Shown: positions 43,068-52,399, counted from the stretch's first letter. The stretch is 64,000 nucleotides of DNA from CAIVAT01 sp964355945 (GCA_964355945.1 CAYHGE010000001.1:182340-246339), one strand, 5' to 3'. The notes: generated by a model from the letters alone, not told the origin. Translations and numbers: made by a program.

Positions 43068-43559
43068 CTATCCCAGGTAGGTTTTAAGAATTTTGCTCCT
43101 TGAGGTGTGCTTCAAACGCCGGATTGCTTTTTCCTTTATTTGGCGGACACGCTCGCGTGTGAGGTCGAATTTTTCACCGATCTCTTCAAGTGTCATCGGA
43201 TGGCTGCCATTCAGCCCGAAATAGAGGCGGATAACATCCGCTTCACGCTGGGTGAGTGTGGAAACAGCGCGTTCGATCTCCTTCTTCAGGGATTCGTACA
43301 ACAGGCCATTGTCAGGAGTCGTATTTTCCTCACTGCGCAGCACGTCGTACATCGTGTTGTCTTCGTCCTGGATTAGCGGGGCATCCATAGAGACATGACG
43401 TCCGGAATTACGCATGGATTCCTTCACCTCATTCTCCGAAACTTCCAGCAGAAGGGCAATTTCACCGGCATTTGGCTCGCGTTCGTATTTCTGCTCAAGC
43501 TGGGCGTACGCCTTGTTGATTTTATTAATCGATCCGATTTTGTTCAAGGGCAGACGGAC
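43068..43559 (-). CDS. rpoD: Primary sigma factor RpoD, C-terminal part
   Basis: The visible 163 residues contain sigma region 3 ('AYAQLEQKYEREPNAGEIALLLEV') and region 4. Region 4 has the helix-turn-helix 'MTLEEIGEKFDLTRERVRQIKEKAIRRLKH', diagnostic of primary sigma factors. The N-terminal part with regions 1.2 and 2 is lost in the gap (about 120 residues if the usual Bacteroidota length holds). This is the factor expected to read the TAnnTTTG promoters seen across the window. It follows pnp and rpsO in the usual order. The apparent fusion to pnp is an artefact. Confidence 0.92.
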   Translation of the reverse strand, partial: VRLPLNKIGSINKINKAYAQLEQKYEREPNAGEIALLLEVSENEVKESMRNSGRHVSMDAPLIQDEDNTMYDVLRSEENTTPDNGLLYESLKKEIERAVSTLTQREADVIRLYFGLNGSHPMTLEEIGEKFDLTRERVRQIKEKAIRRLKHTSRSKILKTYLG

Positions 43560-43659
43560 NNNNNNNNNNNNNNNNNNNNNNNNNNNNNNNNNNNNNNNNN
43601 NNNNNNNNNNNNNNNNNNNNNNNNNNNNNNNNNNNNNNNNNNNNNNNNNNNNNNNNNNN
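43560..43659. other. Assembly gap (100 N)
   Basis: A placeholder. The missing DNA must include the end of pnp (S1 domain) and the start of rpoD, probably several hundred bases more than 100. Confidence 0.98.
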
Positions 43660-45356
43660 TCAATAACCTTATCACGGGCTTCCATGTTGTCGGCAACAAT
43701 GTCAACGATTCCAAATTCTCCAACTTCTTCGATAACAATGGTGGTGCCGGTTTCGCGTTGCATTTCCTGGATTACCTTGCCTCCGGGGCCGATAATGGCA
43801 CCGATGAACTCCTTGGGAACTTTCATCTGGAAAATGCGCGGCACGAAAGGTTTAAAGTCGGCGCGCGGTTCGGAAATCGTCTTTTCCATCTCTCCGAGGA
43901 TATGCATACGACCCTGACGAGCCTGTGTAAGTGCTTCCCGAAGAATGTCGAAAGATAAGCCGTCAACCTTGATGTCCATCTGGCAGGCAGTGATTCCGTC
44001 GCGGGTTCCGCAAACCTTGAAATCCATGTCGCCAAGGTGATCCTCATCGCCCAGGATATCCGATAAAACTACATAGCGTTTGTTATCGGTGATCAATCCC
44101 ATGGCAATCCCGGAAACGGGTTTGGCGATCTTGATCCCGGCATCCATCAATGCCATGGTTCCGGCGCAGACGGTGGCCATGGATGAACTGCCATTGGATT
44201 CAAGGATGTCGGAAACGATCCGGATGGTATAAAGGTTATCAGCTCCCTGTGGGATCATGTTTTTCAATGCACGCAGTGCGAGATTGCCGTGGCCGATTTC
44301 GCGGCGTCCGGTGCTTCTGATTGGTTTTACCTCGCCGGTTGCAAAGGACGGGAAGTTATAGTGCAGGATGAAATTCACTTTCCCCTCAATGATGGCACCA
44401 TCAATGGCCTGCTGGTCAAGCTTGGTACCCAGGGTCACTGTGGTGAGTGATTGTGTTTCTCCACGGGTGAAAATAGCAGATCCGTGAGCTGCCGGTAAAT
44501 AGTTGATCTCTGACCAGATAGGACGAATTTCGTCCAATTTACGGCCATCCAAACGCTTGCGGTTGTCCATCGTTGCATTGCGGATGGCATCCTTTTCAAC
44601 TTCATGATAGTAACGACCGATCAGGTTTTTGTTGGCTTCTTTTTCCTCATCGGTTAAGGTGGCAACAAATTCGGCCTTGATGCCTTCGATTATTTTTTTA
44701 CGCTCGTGCTTGTTGGCATTACCGCTGGAAGCCATCTCATATACCTTCTGGTAAGTGGCCTCTTTAACTTTTTCCTTGAATTCAGGGTTATTCGTCTCAT
44801 GGCAGTAAACCCTTTTTACCTTTGACTTTTCAATCATGGCAGCAAGTTCGAGCTGGGCGTTACACTGATCCTTGATGGCTTCATGTGCAACACGGATCGC
44901 TTCAACCATGTCGTCTTCAGAAACTTCCTTCATTTCACCTTCAACCATCAGGATATTATCCAGTGAAGCAGCAACGATCATGTCGATATCAGCTTCGGCC
45001 ATTGCATCTATGTTCGGGTTGATGACGAACTGTCCGTTGATTCGGGCCACCCTCACTTCTGAAATGGGGCCGTTGAAGGGAATATCGCTAACCGAAAGTG
45101 CGGCAGATGCAGCCAGACAGGCCAATGCATCAGGCAAAACGTTTGTGTCGGCGGAAATCAGGGTTACAATAACCTGGACTTCTGCATGATAATCATCCGG
45201 GAATAGGGGACGAAGCGCCCGGTCGATCAATCTTGAGATTAATATTTCATANNNNNNNNNNNNNNNNNNNNNNNNNNNNNNNNNNNNNNNNNNNNNNNNN
45301 NNNNNNNNNNNNNNNNNNNNNNNNNNNNNNNNNNNNNNNNNNNNNNNNNNNTTCAT
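43660..45356 (-). CDS. pnp: Polyribonucleotide nucleotidyltransferase (PNPase), interrupted by two gaps
   Basis: This phosphorolytic 3'-5' exoribonuclease degrades mRNA and matures RNA. The start codon is probably the ATG at 45354-45356, next to the gap at 45252-45351. Sequence resumes at 'ILISRLIDRALRPLFP', which corresponds to about residue 90 of typical PNPases, so some 250 bases are hidden by 100 N. The second RNase PH domain is intact, with 'STGRREIGHGNLALRAL', 'SNGSSSMATVCAG' and 'DILGDEDHLGDMDFKV'. The KH domain 'IIGPGGKVIQEM' follows. The S1 domain is lost in the next gap. rpsO lies upstream. Confidence 0.93.
45252..45351. other. Assembly gap (100 N) inside pnp
   Basis: A placeholder of exactly 100 N. 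By comparison with known PNPases roughly 250 bases are missing here. Confidence 0.98.
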
Positions 45357-45373
45357 GTGTTGGTCTCTTTCAG

Positions 45374-45406
45374 ATAATAAAAGAGGCAATTATCACATTG
45401 CCTCTT
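45374..45406 (-). terminator. Hairpin between rpsO and pnp
   Basis: Perfect 10-bp arms AAGAGGCAAT (45381-45390) and ATTGCCTCTT (45397-45406) with a 6-base loop. In the minus direction they are followed by TTATTAT. It is likely an attenuator or processing site, as pnp leaders often carry one. Confidence 0.7.
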
Positions 45407-45433
45407 TCTTGATTTATAAAGAAAATAGTTAAT

Positions 45434-45703
45434 TTATTTACGAATACCGAGTTTTTTAATGATGTCACGATAGCGTTGAATTTCTTTGCTTTTCAGATAA
45501 TCGAGCAGTTTTCTGCGTTTGCCTACCATGATAACCAGTGAACGTTCAGTTACCATGTCCTTCTTGTTTACCTTGAGATGTTCGGTAAGATGTTGGATCT
45601 TCATGGTGAACAGAGCCACCTGTGCTTCAGTTGAGCCGCTGTCAAATTCTGATTTTCCGTGTTCTAAGAATGCTTTCTTTTTTACTTCAGGTGCTAAATT
45701 CAT
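45434..45703 (-). CDS. rpsO: 30S ribosomal protein S15
   Basis: S15 binds 16S rRNA early in assembly of the small subunit. The 89-aa length is the family norm. The sequence 'DSGSTEAQVALFTMKIQHLTEHLK', then 'RSLVIMVGKRRKLLDYL' and 'YRDIIKKLGIRK', is unmistakable. It has a strong promoter upstream and a hairpin before pnp. Confidence 0.98.
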   Translation of the reverse strand: MNLAPEVKKKAFLEHGKSEFDSGSTEAQVALFTMKIQHLTEHLKVNKKDMVTERSLVIMVGKRRKLLDYLKSKEIQRYRDIIKKLGIRK

Positions 45704-45753
45704 TGCTGTACGTATTGTTACTGATTAACTTAATAGGCCTTTTAAACGGGCTG

Positions 45754-45785
45754 CAAAATTATGCAATTCTTTTGATATTACCAAA
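45754..45785 (-). promoter_or_regulatory. Promoter of rpsO
   Basis: On the minus strand TTTG (45782-45785) is followed after 20 bases by TAATTTTG (45754-45761), an exact match to the Bacteroidota consensus and spacing. Confidence 0.75.
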
Positions 45786-45827
45786 TAATTCTTAATCCGA
45801 ACAATATCCCCGGATGAAAAAAGGAAA

Positions 45828-46553
45828 CTATTTAATGTCAGAGGCTTTGGCTTCCTCCATGATCACCTCATAAGAATAACCGGCACCGAAATCTTTGTTT
45901 ACGGCGATGACTCCTTTGAATGTTGCCTGCACACCTACAACAACACTGTCCATGGTTGTTACTGTCAGGTCAAATTTGTCCGAAAAATCGGTACCATCCT
46001 GGATGTGGATCCAGTTTTTATTCATGATCTGCGAATTGAATTTGGTTACCACACCACGAATAATCACGGTCTTTCCTGCAAAATTTCCAGGGTTTTTATA
46101 AAGATCTGCTATGGTCATACCTCCTTTTGGTGTTGTTACAGATACTTCAGACCATTTTTTAATTTCCGCCTTTTGAGGGGTCATGGATTGTGGTGCTGCA
46201 GGGCTGGCTGACATTAACTTATTGCTGGGATCCTGAACAAAGAAGATCGAAGGGAAGGTGCGCCCAAGTTCCTTGCTCACAAAATCCTTCATTTCGTAAG
46301 CACTGGTGTAGTATACTGAATCACCGGGTTTTGAGTCTGTTTTGACAACTGCAATCCAAAATTTGCTGTTGTTTTCGTCAACCTGCAGATAGGTGTAATT
46401 GCTTGTTTGAATAACTTCGGTTATACTAACTCCATGGGTTCCCGGAGGCAGTGTTGTTTTGGATTTCTCCCCGCTACGATAACAGGTTGTCACAATAAAA
46501 AAAACAACTAGAAGCAGTAACACTGCAGCAACGATAATTTTGTTTCGATTCAT
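45828..46553 (-). CDS. Exported OB-fold protein next to the cytochrome operon
   Basis: From the ATG at 46553 the protein has 241 aa. One membrane anchor or signal segment (about 5-23) is followed by two similar beta-rich parts. The first has 'THGVSITEVIQTSNYTYLQV', then 'FWIAVVKT'. The second is a clear OB-fold: 'TIADLYKNPGNFAGKTVIIRGVVTKFN', 'NWIHIQDGT' and 'VGVQATFKGVIAVNKDFG'. OB-fold proteins of this kind often accompany multihaem cytochromes, so a role in cytochrome handling is plausible but inferred. It has its own -7 element, which excludes the longer in-frame start at 46595. It lies 178 bases downstream of the beta-barrel gene. Confidence 0.7.
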   Translation of the reverse strand: MNRNKIIVAAVLLLLVVFFIVTTCYRSGEKSKTTLPPGTHGVSITEVIQTSNYTYLQVDENNSKFWIAVVKTDSKPGDSVYYTSAYEMKDFVSKELGRTFPSIFFVQDPSNKLMSASPAAPQSMTPQKAEIKKWSEVSVTTPKGGMTIADLYKNPGNFAGKTVIIRGVVTKFNSQIMNKNWIHIQDGTDFSDKFDLTVTTMDSVVVGVQATFKGVIAVNKDFGAGYSYEVIMEEAKASDIK

Positions 46554-46592
46554 ATAATAATTTTGTTTTTGATTTAGAGAATTTTCAGTCTG

Positions 46593-46600
46593 CAAAGATA
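46593..46600 (-). promoter_or_regulatory. -7 element of the OB-fold gene
   Basis: TATCTTTG on the minus strand overlaps an alternative start codon at 46595, so translation should begin at 46553, leaving a leader of about 33 bases. Confidence 0.5.
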
Positions 46601-46731
46601 ATTATTTATCGTGACTTTATCCCTGTCAATGAAACAACAATACATTCAATTTTGGCCAAAACGGAATAACGTATTTTGTGGTTAAAATAAAAACTTTTGA
46701 GACAGACTCAAAGAAAGATGAGGTGTGATTC

Positions 46732-48369
46732 TTAAAACCTTTGTGTAATATTGATATAGATGCGGTTAAAGGTCGCTGCTTTGTCAAAAGTTCCTTCATA
46801 GTAGAGACCGCAGGACAGCTTCTTCATGATACGCCAGCTGAAATTCATCTCCCCCATGTTTTGAACAAGTTTGCTCTCACCGCTGTAGAATTTGTAACTG
46901 ACATAACGGTATCCAAGCCCGGCAGATAATTTCCCCGGAACCAGGTCGCGGGATAAGCCCAGACTGTAAATATTTCCCGACATATAACTTGTTTCCAGGA
47001 TGGTTGCAGAAAGAGTTGCCGCTACTTGAATACCCGGTATGTTGCTGTATGTTACATAACCGTAGAGATTTTTTGAAGGACGGGGATCATTCTTGCTGTC
47101 GCGGTAACCGACATTTACGCCGATGGATAGCAATTTTACGGGCTGGTAGTTGATCTGGAACGTGTATCCTTGTACTGTTGCTGCTTCCAGTAATCTGTCA
47201 ACCAGCGATTTATAAGTTTCGTAGTAAATAACATTCTGCCTGGAGCTGTAAGATATTGAAAGTGACAACTGCCTGACCGGCCGGTATCTGAGTGATAAAT
47301 AGAGGTTGGAAAGGGTGGGAGTATTTTCCTGTGTATACGTAGTGTCTTTGCTAACAGCTGTATCCATCTGATTCATCGTCTTCTTATACAAGTCAACTTC
47401 CACAGATCCAAAGAAGAAAAGGTTGCGAAGCAGCGAATTGGTATGCTGTAAATAGGTGAACCTGCGGTCGGTCATGCCCTTGTTCATCTGGTCGATAAAC
47501 GCTACGGTTGTTTGCATGTTGCCGTTCTTCCCATTCAGATCATGGCCAACATAGCCGCCAAACTGAACCAGGTCAGGATTAAAACTGTAATTAAAATTGT
47601 CGGGTCGTGTACCGCCAAATGCTCCGAAGGTAAAAGAGCCTGCTTTGCCCTCGTATTGTACGCCATCGATAGCGCCTGCGTTGGAGATCCTGGGGTTGAT
47701 TTTTCTGCCAAGCCAGAGGGTGTTGTTTTTATTGAATTTATAATCAAATGAAAGGCTGTAGATTTTCAACCCGTTGAATATGTCTGACTGGATTTCGGTC
47801 CAGTCATTGAGTTTGTGTGCAAATACGATGTAAGTTTCTGCTGATAGTTTTGTATCCCCGATGTTTTGAATTGCCATCGCAAAGGTGTATTTCATCCTCT
47901 GGGTGGCGGTGGTCACATCAGAGAAATTCAGATAGGAGGCAACGGAAAGGTTTCCGCTGACCACCTGAGTCCTTTTCTGAGATTTTTCTTTTCCGGCAAC
48001 AACAGAATCATTAGCTGCAACAACAGGGATTACACCCGACACGGCTGGTGTGGAAAGGGTTTGATTGGTCTTAACATCCTTTTTGGTGGAAAAAACCTGG
48101 TCTCCGACAGATAGTGTTCGGGCAGAAATAGGAATACAAACACAAGAAATTGAGGAAATATCCTTAACTGTGACAACCGGAACAAGGATACCATCGACTT
48201 TCGCAAAAAGCGTATCCCCGGAATCAATGTTTTCAGTAGACTCAAATTTAATATAAACGTTTTGGGTCGTCACATAAGAAACCTTTCCTTCTTTGGCCCC
48301 GGGCAAATTTTGACCTGTCAGGAGTGAACCGGAAAGAAACAGCAATACTATAGGCAGCAGGTATCTCAT
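46732..48369 (-). CDS. Outer-membrane beta-barrel protein of the cytochrome operon
   Basis: The 545-aa protein has a signal peptide. An N-terminal domain (about 25-115) with SH3/KOW-like strands ('GKVSYVTTQNVYIKF', 'GDTLFAKVDGILVPVV', 'LSVGDQVF') comes next, then a linker. About 400 residues of amphipathic strands follow: 'NTLWLGRKINPR', 'GSFTFGAFGGTRPDNF', 'LYLSLRYRPVRQLSLSISYSS', 'TFQINYQPVKLLSIGVNVGYRDS' and 'KLSAGLGYRYVSYKF'. It ends in Phe ('YINITQRF'), the outer-membrane insertion signal. It is not an obvious MtrB/PioB relative. Its position 10 bases after the 31-haem cytochrome gene suggests a porin partner. Confidence 0.78.
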   Translation of the reverse strand: MRYLLPIVLLFLSGSLLTGQNLPGAKEGKVSYVTTQNVYIKFESTENIDSGDTLFAKVDGILVPVVTVKDISSISCVCIPISARTLSVGDQVFSTKKDVKTNQTLSTPAVSGVIPVVAANDSVVAGKEKSQKRTQVVSGNLSVASYLNFSDVTTATQRMKYTFAMAIQNIGDTKLSAETYIVFAHKLNDWTEIQSDIFNGLKIYSLSFDYKFNKNNTLWLGRKINPRISNAGAIDGVQYEGKAGSFTFGAFGGTRPDNFNYSFNPDLVQFGGYVGHDLNGKNGNMQTTVAFIDQMNKGMTDRRFTYLQHTNSLLRNLFFFGSVEVDLYKKTMNQMDTAVSKDTTYTQENTPTLSNLYLSLRYRPVRQLSLSISYSSRQNVIYYETYKSLVDRLLEAATVQGYTFQINYQPVKLLSIGVNVGYRDSKNDPRPSKNLYGYVTYSNIPGIQVAATLSATILETSYMSGNIYSLGLSRDLVPGKLSAGLGYRYVSYKFYSGESKLVQNMGEMNFSWRIMKKLSCGLYYEGTFDKAATFNRIYINITQRF

Positions 48370-48379
48370 AAGTGTTTAT

Positions 48380-50773
48380 TTACTCTTTTCGATCGATGAC
48401 ATTCATCTTTTTTCCGGCATTTCCGGTTGGATGGCAATTATAACATGCGATGCTGTTGTAGGTGTAGCCCTTTACGCCGTTATGCTCGTTGTTTGTCGAA
48501 GCCTGCGGATGGCAGGCGGTTGTGCATGTGTATATGGCATAATTAGCTGGATTCGTATGGCATTCGCCGCAAGTAGTCCATTCGTCTTTATGTTTTCCTG
48601 AATAGATCGGAAAGTATTGGCTGTCGTGATTCCAGTTGGCCGGCGACCATGCTGTTTGCGTGTGACAATCAAGACATGTTGTCGGGAACTGTGCAGCTGC
48701 ATGACCAGGGTTGGTAGTTTGATTGTAGTTGGTCAGGTGACAGCCTACGCAGGTATTGGCTGTTGTATTGTAATTCCCGTTATGGCAGGTAACACAGGAT
48801 TCTGTAATATGGGCCCCTGCCAAAACATAATAGTTGTTGTGGATCGGGAAGGTTGCCGGTGTCCAGTCCGGGTTTGTCGTATGGCAGGTATTGCAGGTTG
48901 TCGGGTAGTTTCCTGCCACGTGGTTAGGGTTTACCGATGTATTATAATTCGGCGTATGGCAGCCGGAGCAGGTATTGGGCGTATTTACATAACTTCCCTG
49001 GTGGCAGGCAAAGCAATTGGCGGCGATGGTTGCGTGGGCGCCAGTGAGTGGGTATGAGTTATTGTGATTAAATGATGAGGGTGACCAGCCTGCTGCTGTA
49101 TGGCATGTGATACACGTGGTAGGGAAGTTAGCCGTGATATGATTCGGATTGGTGGAGGCATTGTAATTCGCAATATGACAACCTTCGCATGTGTTGGGGG
49201 TGTTCACATAATTTCCCTCGTGACATTCTACACAGTTGCTGGCTATGAGTTCATGTTTCCCGGTAAGCGGATAAACAGTTTCATGGTTGAAAGTGGAAGG
49301 CGACCAGGCAATTTGGGAATGGCATGTTTCGCATGTATTCGGGAAATTTGCCGTGATATGATTTGGGTTGGTTGACTGGTTGTACTTCTCTGTATGGCAG
49401 TCAAAACACAATTTTGGGGTGTTGACATAATTACCACCCGGATGGCATTTGGCGCAATCGTTATAAATTGGAATGTGCGCGCCGGCTATAATGTAATAGT
49501 TATCATGGATCGGGAATGATGCTGGTTTCCAGGTTGGCTGTGTGGTATGACATGTTCCGCACTCAGTTGGAATGTTGCTGGTTGCATGATTTGGGTTGAC
49601 GGTCTGATTAAAATTCTGCATGTGGCAGCTATTGCAGGTAGCAGGAGTATTCGGATACCCATTTGTATGGCATTTAACACAATCTGTGGTCGTATGGGCT
49701 CCGGTTAATGGGAATGGTGATGAGTTGTGATTGAAGGATCCTTCGGCGTTGCCGGTTGGATGGCAGGCATAACAGGCCGGACTGTTGTACGCATATCCCT
49801 GAACCTCATTGTGTTCATTGTTCAGTTTGCCCTGGTCGCTATGCTCATGACAATCGATGCAGGTGAATTGTGCATAGCTTGCCGGATTGTTATGGCAATC
49901 GCTGCAATTGCTCCACTCGCCATTGTGCCTGCCTGAATAAATCGGGAATGATTTCGAATCGTGCTCCCTGTATTCAGCTGGTTTCCAGCCAGGAACGGTT
50001 GTATGGCAATCGCTGCAGGTTGTTGAAAACCCGATTGAACTATGGTTTGGATTGACAGTTGCTATGTAATTTGCTTCATGACAGGAATAACAAACGGGTG
50101 AAATGTTTGAATAATCCGGGGTCTTATGGCATTCCTGACAACTCCTGCCTGCATGTCCTTCAGTCAAAGGAAAGAAATTATGGTTTATACCTGCACCAGC
50201 CCATGAATAGGCGGTTATATTGTGACACTCAGTGCAATTTTTTGAATAATTGCCGGCAGTATGGTTCGGATTTGTTGTTCCGTTATAATCCTTCTGATGA
50301 CAATCAATACACTCCACCCCAAGTGGTTGAAAATTAAGCAAGGAGGCTGATGCGTTTACATGGCAGTCGAAACAGTCGGCGGTAATATGTTTGCCAACCA
50401 GCGGAAACCTGCTTTTCTGGTGCATCTCAGTGATGTTATTAACTACCCAGGTTTTTGGCGTGTGACATCTCGCACAATCGGGGCCCAAAGTTTGGGCGTG
50501 CATGTCTGTATGACAATCAATACAAGCTGTTTTTGCTTTTGCGAATTCCAGCGAGGTATGACATAGCTTACAATTCACTGCCTGATGTTGCCCGATGAGG
50601 GGGAATTTTGTCGTGCTATGATTGAAGACCAGTGTTTTTATGTCTATTGTCCACCCGGTGGTGGTGTGGCAATCCATGCAGTTTACCTTAAAACTGTCTC
50701 CATGTGGAGATTTTTGTGCAAACAGACTTACTGAAAATACCAATGACAGTACTAATGATGACAGTTTTCGCAT
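48380..50773 (-). CDS. Giant multihaem c-type cytochrome, about 31 haems
   Basis: From the ATG at 50773 the protein has 797 aa with a signal peptide ending near 'VSLFAQ'. I count 30 CxxCH motifs and one CxxxCH (CTTACH, 48509-48526), so up to 31 haems, one per 26 residues. The middle third is built of a 73-residue module with three haems. Its elements are 'NPNHITANFPTTC.TCH', then 'W.PS.FNH...YPLTG.H', then 'YVNTPNTC.GCH..NYN'. There are no membrane segments or catalytic domains, which suggests a haem wire in the periplasm or at the surface. It overlaps the 20-haem cytochrome gene by 22 bases. A longer in-frame start at 50836 would lack a proper signal peptide. Confidence 0.9.
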   Translation of the reverse strand: MRKLSSLVLSLVFSVSLFAQKSPHGDSFKVNCMDCHTTTGWTIDIKTLVFNHSTTKFPLIGQHQAVNCKLCHTSLEFAKAKTACIDCHTDMHAQTLGPDCARCHTPKTWVVNNITEMHQKSRFPLVGKHITADCFDCHVNASASLLNFQPLGVECIDCHQKDYNGTTNPNHTAGNYSKNCTECHNITAYSWAGAGINHNFFPLTEGHAGRSCQECHKTPDYSNISPVCYSCHEANYIATVNPNHSSIGFSTTCSDCHTTVPGWKPAEYREHDSKSFPIYSGRHNGEWSNCSDCHNNPASYAQFTCIDCHEHSDQGKLNNEHNEVQGYAYNSPACYACHPTGNAEGSFNHNSSPFPLTGAHTTTDCVKCHTNGYPNTPATCNSCHMQNFNQTVNPNHATSNIPTECGTCHTTQPTWKPASFPIHDNYYIIAGAHIPIYNDCAKCHPGGNYVNTPKLCFDCHTEKYNQSTNPNHITANFPNTCETCHSQIAWSPSTFNHETVYPLTGKHELIASNCVECHEGNYVNTPNTCEGCHIANYNASTNPNHITANFPTTCITCHTAAGWSPSSFNHNNSYPLTGAHATIAANCFACHQGSYVNTPNTCSGCHTPNYNTSVNPNHVAGNYPTTCNTCHTTNPDWTPATFPIHNNYYVLAGAHITESCVTCHNGNYNTTANTCVGCHLTNYNQTTNPGHAAAQFPTTCLDCHTQTAWSPANWNHDSQYFPIYSGKHKDEWTTCGECHTNPANYAIYTCTTACHPQASTNNEHNGVKGYTYNSIACYNCHPTGNAGKKMNVIDRKE
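48740..49640 (-). repeat. 219-bp tandem repeat coding for three-haem modules
   Basis: The codon for the first Cys of the 'NTC.GC' haem motif recurs at 48749, 48968, 49187 and 49406, exactly 219 bases (73 codons) apart. The next module is 228 bases away. Copies have diverged in sequence but keep frame and haem order. Confidence 0.8.
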
Positions 50774-52383
50774 TTGAAGTCTTTTATTTTGTAAAGTACA
50801 AAAGTGGTCTCTTTGTCTTGTTTTACTTTGTGACATTTAATACAAGCCACATTTTTGTGCTTTCCATCAAGTGGAAATAGAGTTTTGTTGTGATCGAATT
50901 TTGATGCCGGTTTGAACGCATCGATGTTGTGGCACCGGGTGCAGTCGGTAACACCTGTTATTTCGAATTGTTTTTCGTGCGTATCTTTATGGCAATTTAC
51001 ACAAGCAACCTGCAACCCGCTAAATTGCTGATGGGCATACCCTTGCTTTTCTTTGTTGAAATGGCAGTCTCTGCATGTTTTTTTTGCATGTGCTCCGGTA
51101 AGCTCAAAGTTTGTTTTCTTGTGGTCAAAATTCACACTACTCCATTTGCTTTCGTTGTGGCAACTTTCGCAAGTACTATCGGGGTAGTATTTCTCACTGA
51201 TAAAGGTTTGATGAATGTTCTTATGACAATCGATGCACTTCCTGCCAATCTCCCTGAAATGCCAGTTCGTATCAGCCTTGCTGACTACTTTCTTATGGCA
51301 GGCAAAGCAAGGGGTTGCAAGATGCGCTCCTTTTAACGGAAATATACTGGCGTTGTGTTGTTCTATGGTATAGCTCGATCCCTTAAACCCGTTCACGGTA
51401 TGACATTGAGAACAATCGGGAGAAATACCCTCCTTTGCAAATTGTTTTTTATGATAATCTGCATGACAATCAACACAATGCACAAATTTTAACGCGTTGG
51501 TCAGCTTTGTTTTATGACAGGCATTGCAGGTGACTTTCTGATGCTTGCCTTCAAGTTTGAAATCAGTTTTATTGTGATCGAAATTCTGAACACCCGTAAT
51601 GACGCTGAATGATTGTCCGGTATGACATTGGGCACAATTCTGCCCGAATTTATTGTTGTGGACATCTTTGTGGCAAGGGGTGCAATTTTCAAACTTAACT
51701 CCTTTGAACTCCTGAAATTTCTGTCCGTTTTTAGTCTCAATCTTATGACAGAGGATACAGGCAACCCCAACATGCTTGGCGTTAAGTTGATATTTCGCCT
51801 TCGCATGGTCGAATTTTTTCGCAGGTTTAAAAACTTCCTGATCATGACAATCTGTGCAATTTGAAGAAAGAGTTTGTTGATGGTAATCTGCATGACAGGT
51901 AAGGCATGCCGGATTCAACCCCAGGTAGGTGAACTTCTTTTTTTTAATTACCTGATCCGTAATGTGCTCTGCTTTATGGCAATCAACACATTGTTTTTTA
52001 GCATGGGCGCCGGTTAAATTAAATCCTGTCAGATTATGGTTGAACTTCTCTTTTGCAAACCGCAGGATTTGGAAATTTACGCCATGGTGATCACTGTGAC
52101 AGACCACGCACTCTTTGCCTTTGACATCAACAGACGAATGATATCCTTTTTTTTGTGCAACGCGTGCCTTCAGTTCCGTGTGACAGTCAAGGCATTTTTG
52201 ATTAGAAACATTTTTGCCAAGGATGTGGCACTTGGTACAATTTGATATCCCCTCCAGATGGGAGTGAACTTTCGCCAATTCCCCGGGGGAAATTTGAGCA
52301 AAAAGAGGATAACCTGCCATCATGACGAGTACAAAAACAGTTGTTATCAGATTCAAAAAAAACTTGTGCCCGAAACTTTCCAT
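50752..52383 (-). CDS. Multihaem c-type cytochrome, 20 haems
   Basis: From the ATG at 52383 the protein has 543 aa. A signal peptide ends near 'GYPLFAQ'. I count 20 CxxCH motifs. The repeating pattern 'FDHNKT.F.L.GKH....C..CHK' spaced with 'C.DCHADYH...' resembles cytochrome c3/c7-type chains with bis-His ligation. A further in-frame stretch to 52509 overlaps the upstream reductase gene and lacks a signal at its start, so it is rejected. The gene is 16 bases after the reductase gene and overlaps the next cytochrome gene by 22 bases. Inferred role: periplasmic electron carrier between inner-membrane oxidase modules and the larger cytochrome. Confidence 0.9.
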   Translation of the reverse strand: MESFGHKFFLNLITTVFVLVMMAGYPLFAQISPGELAKVHSHLEGISNCTKCHILGKNVSNQKCLDCHTELKARVAQKKGYHSSVDVKGKECVVCHSDHHGVNFQILRFAKEKFNHNLTGFNLTGAHAKKQCVDCHKAEHITDQVIKKKKFTYLGLNPACLTCHADYHQQTLSSNCTDCHDQEVFKPAKKFDHAKAKYQLNAKHVGVACILCHKIETKNGQKFQEFKGVKFENCTPCHKDVHNNKFGQNCAQCHTGQSFSVITGVQNFDHNKTDFKLEGKHQKVTCNACHKTKLTNALKFVHCVDCHADYHKKQFAKEGISPDCSQCHTVNGFKGSSYTIEQHNASIFPLKGAHLATPCFACHKKVVSKADTNWHFREIGRKCIDCHKNIHQTFISEKYYPDSTCESCHNESKWSSVNFDHKKTNFELTGAHAKKTCRDCHFNKEKQGYAHQQFSGLQVACVNCHKDTHEKQFEITGVTDCTRCHNIDAFKPASKFDHNKTLFPLDGKHKNVACIKCHKVKQDKETTFVLYKIKDFKCENCHH

Positions 52384-52399
52384 ACGGAAATTTGTAAAT

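Noticed and set aside
43068..45389. A PNPase-sigma factor fusion
   Set aside because: Both joins pass through N runs. pnp and rpoD are normally separate neighbours.
48617..49057. Antisense open frames rich in Val, Met and Cys opposite the cytochrome genes
   Set aside because: They mirror the repeated His/Asn/Thr codons of the cytochromes and have no family features.
48740..49640. CRISPR-like array because of regular spacing
   Set aside because: The 219-bp units are in frame, diverged, and encode haem modules. They are not short identical repeats with unique spacers.
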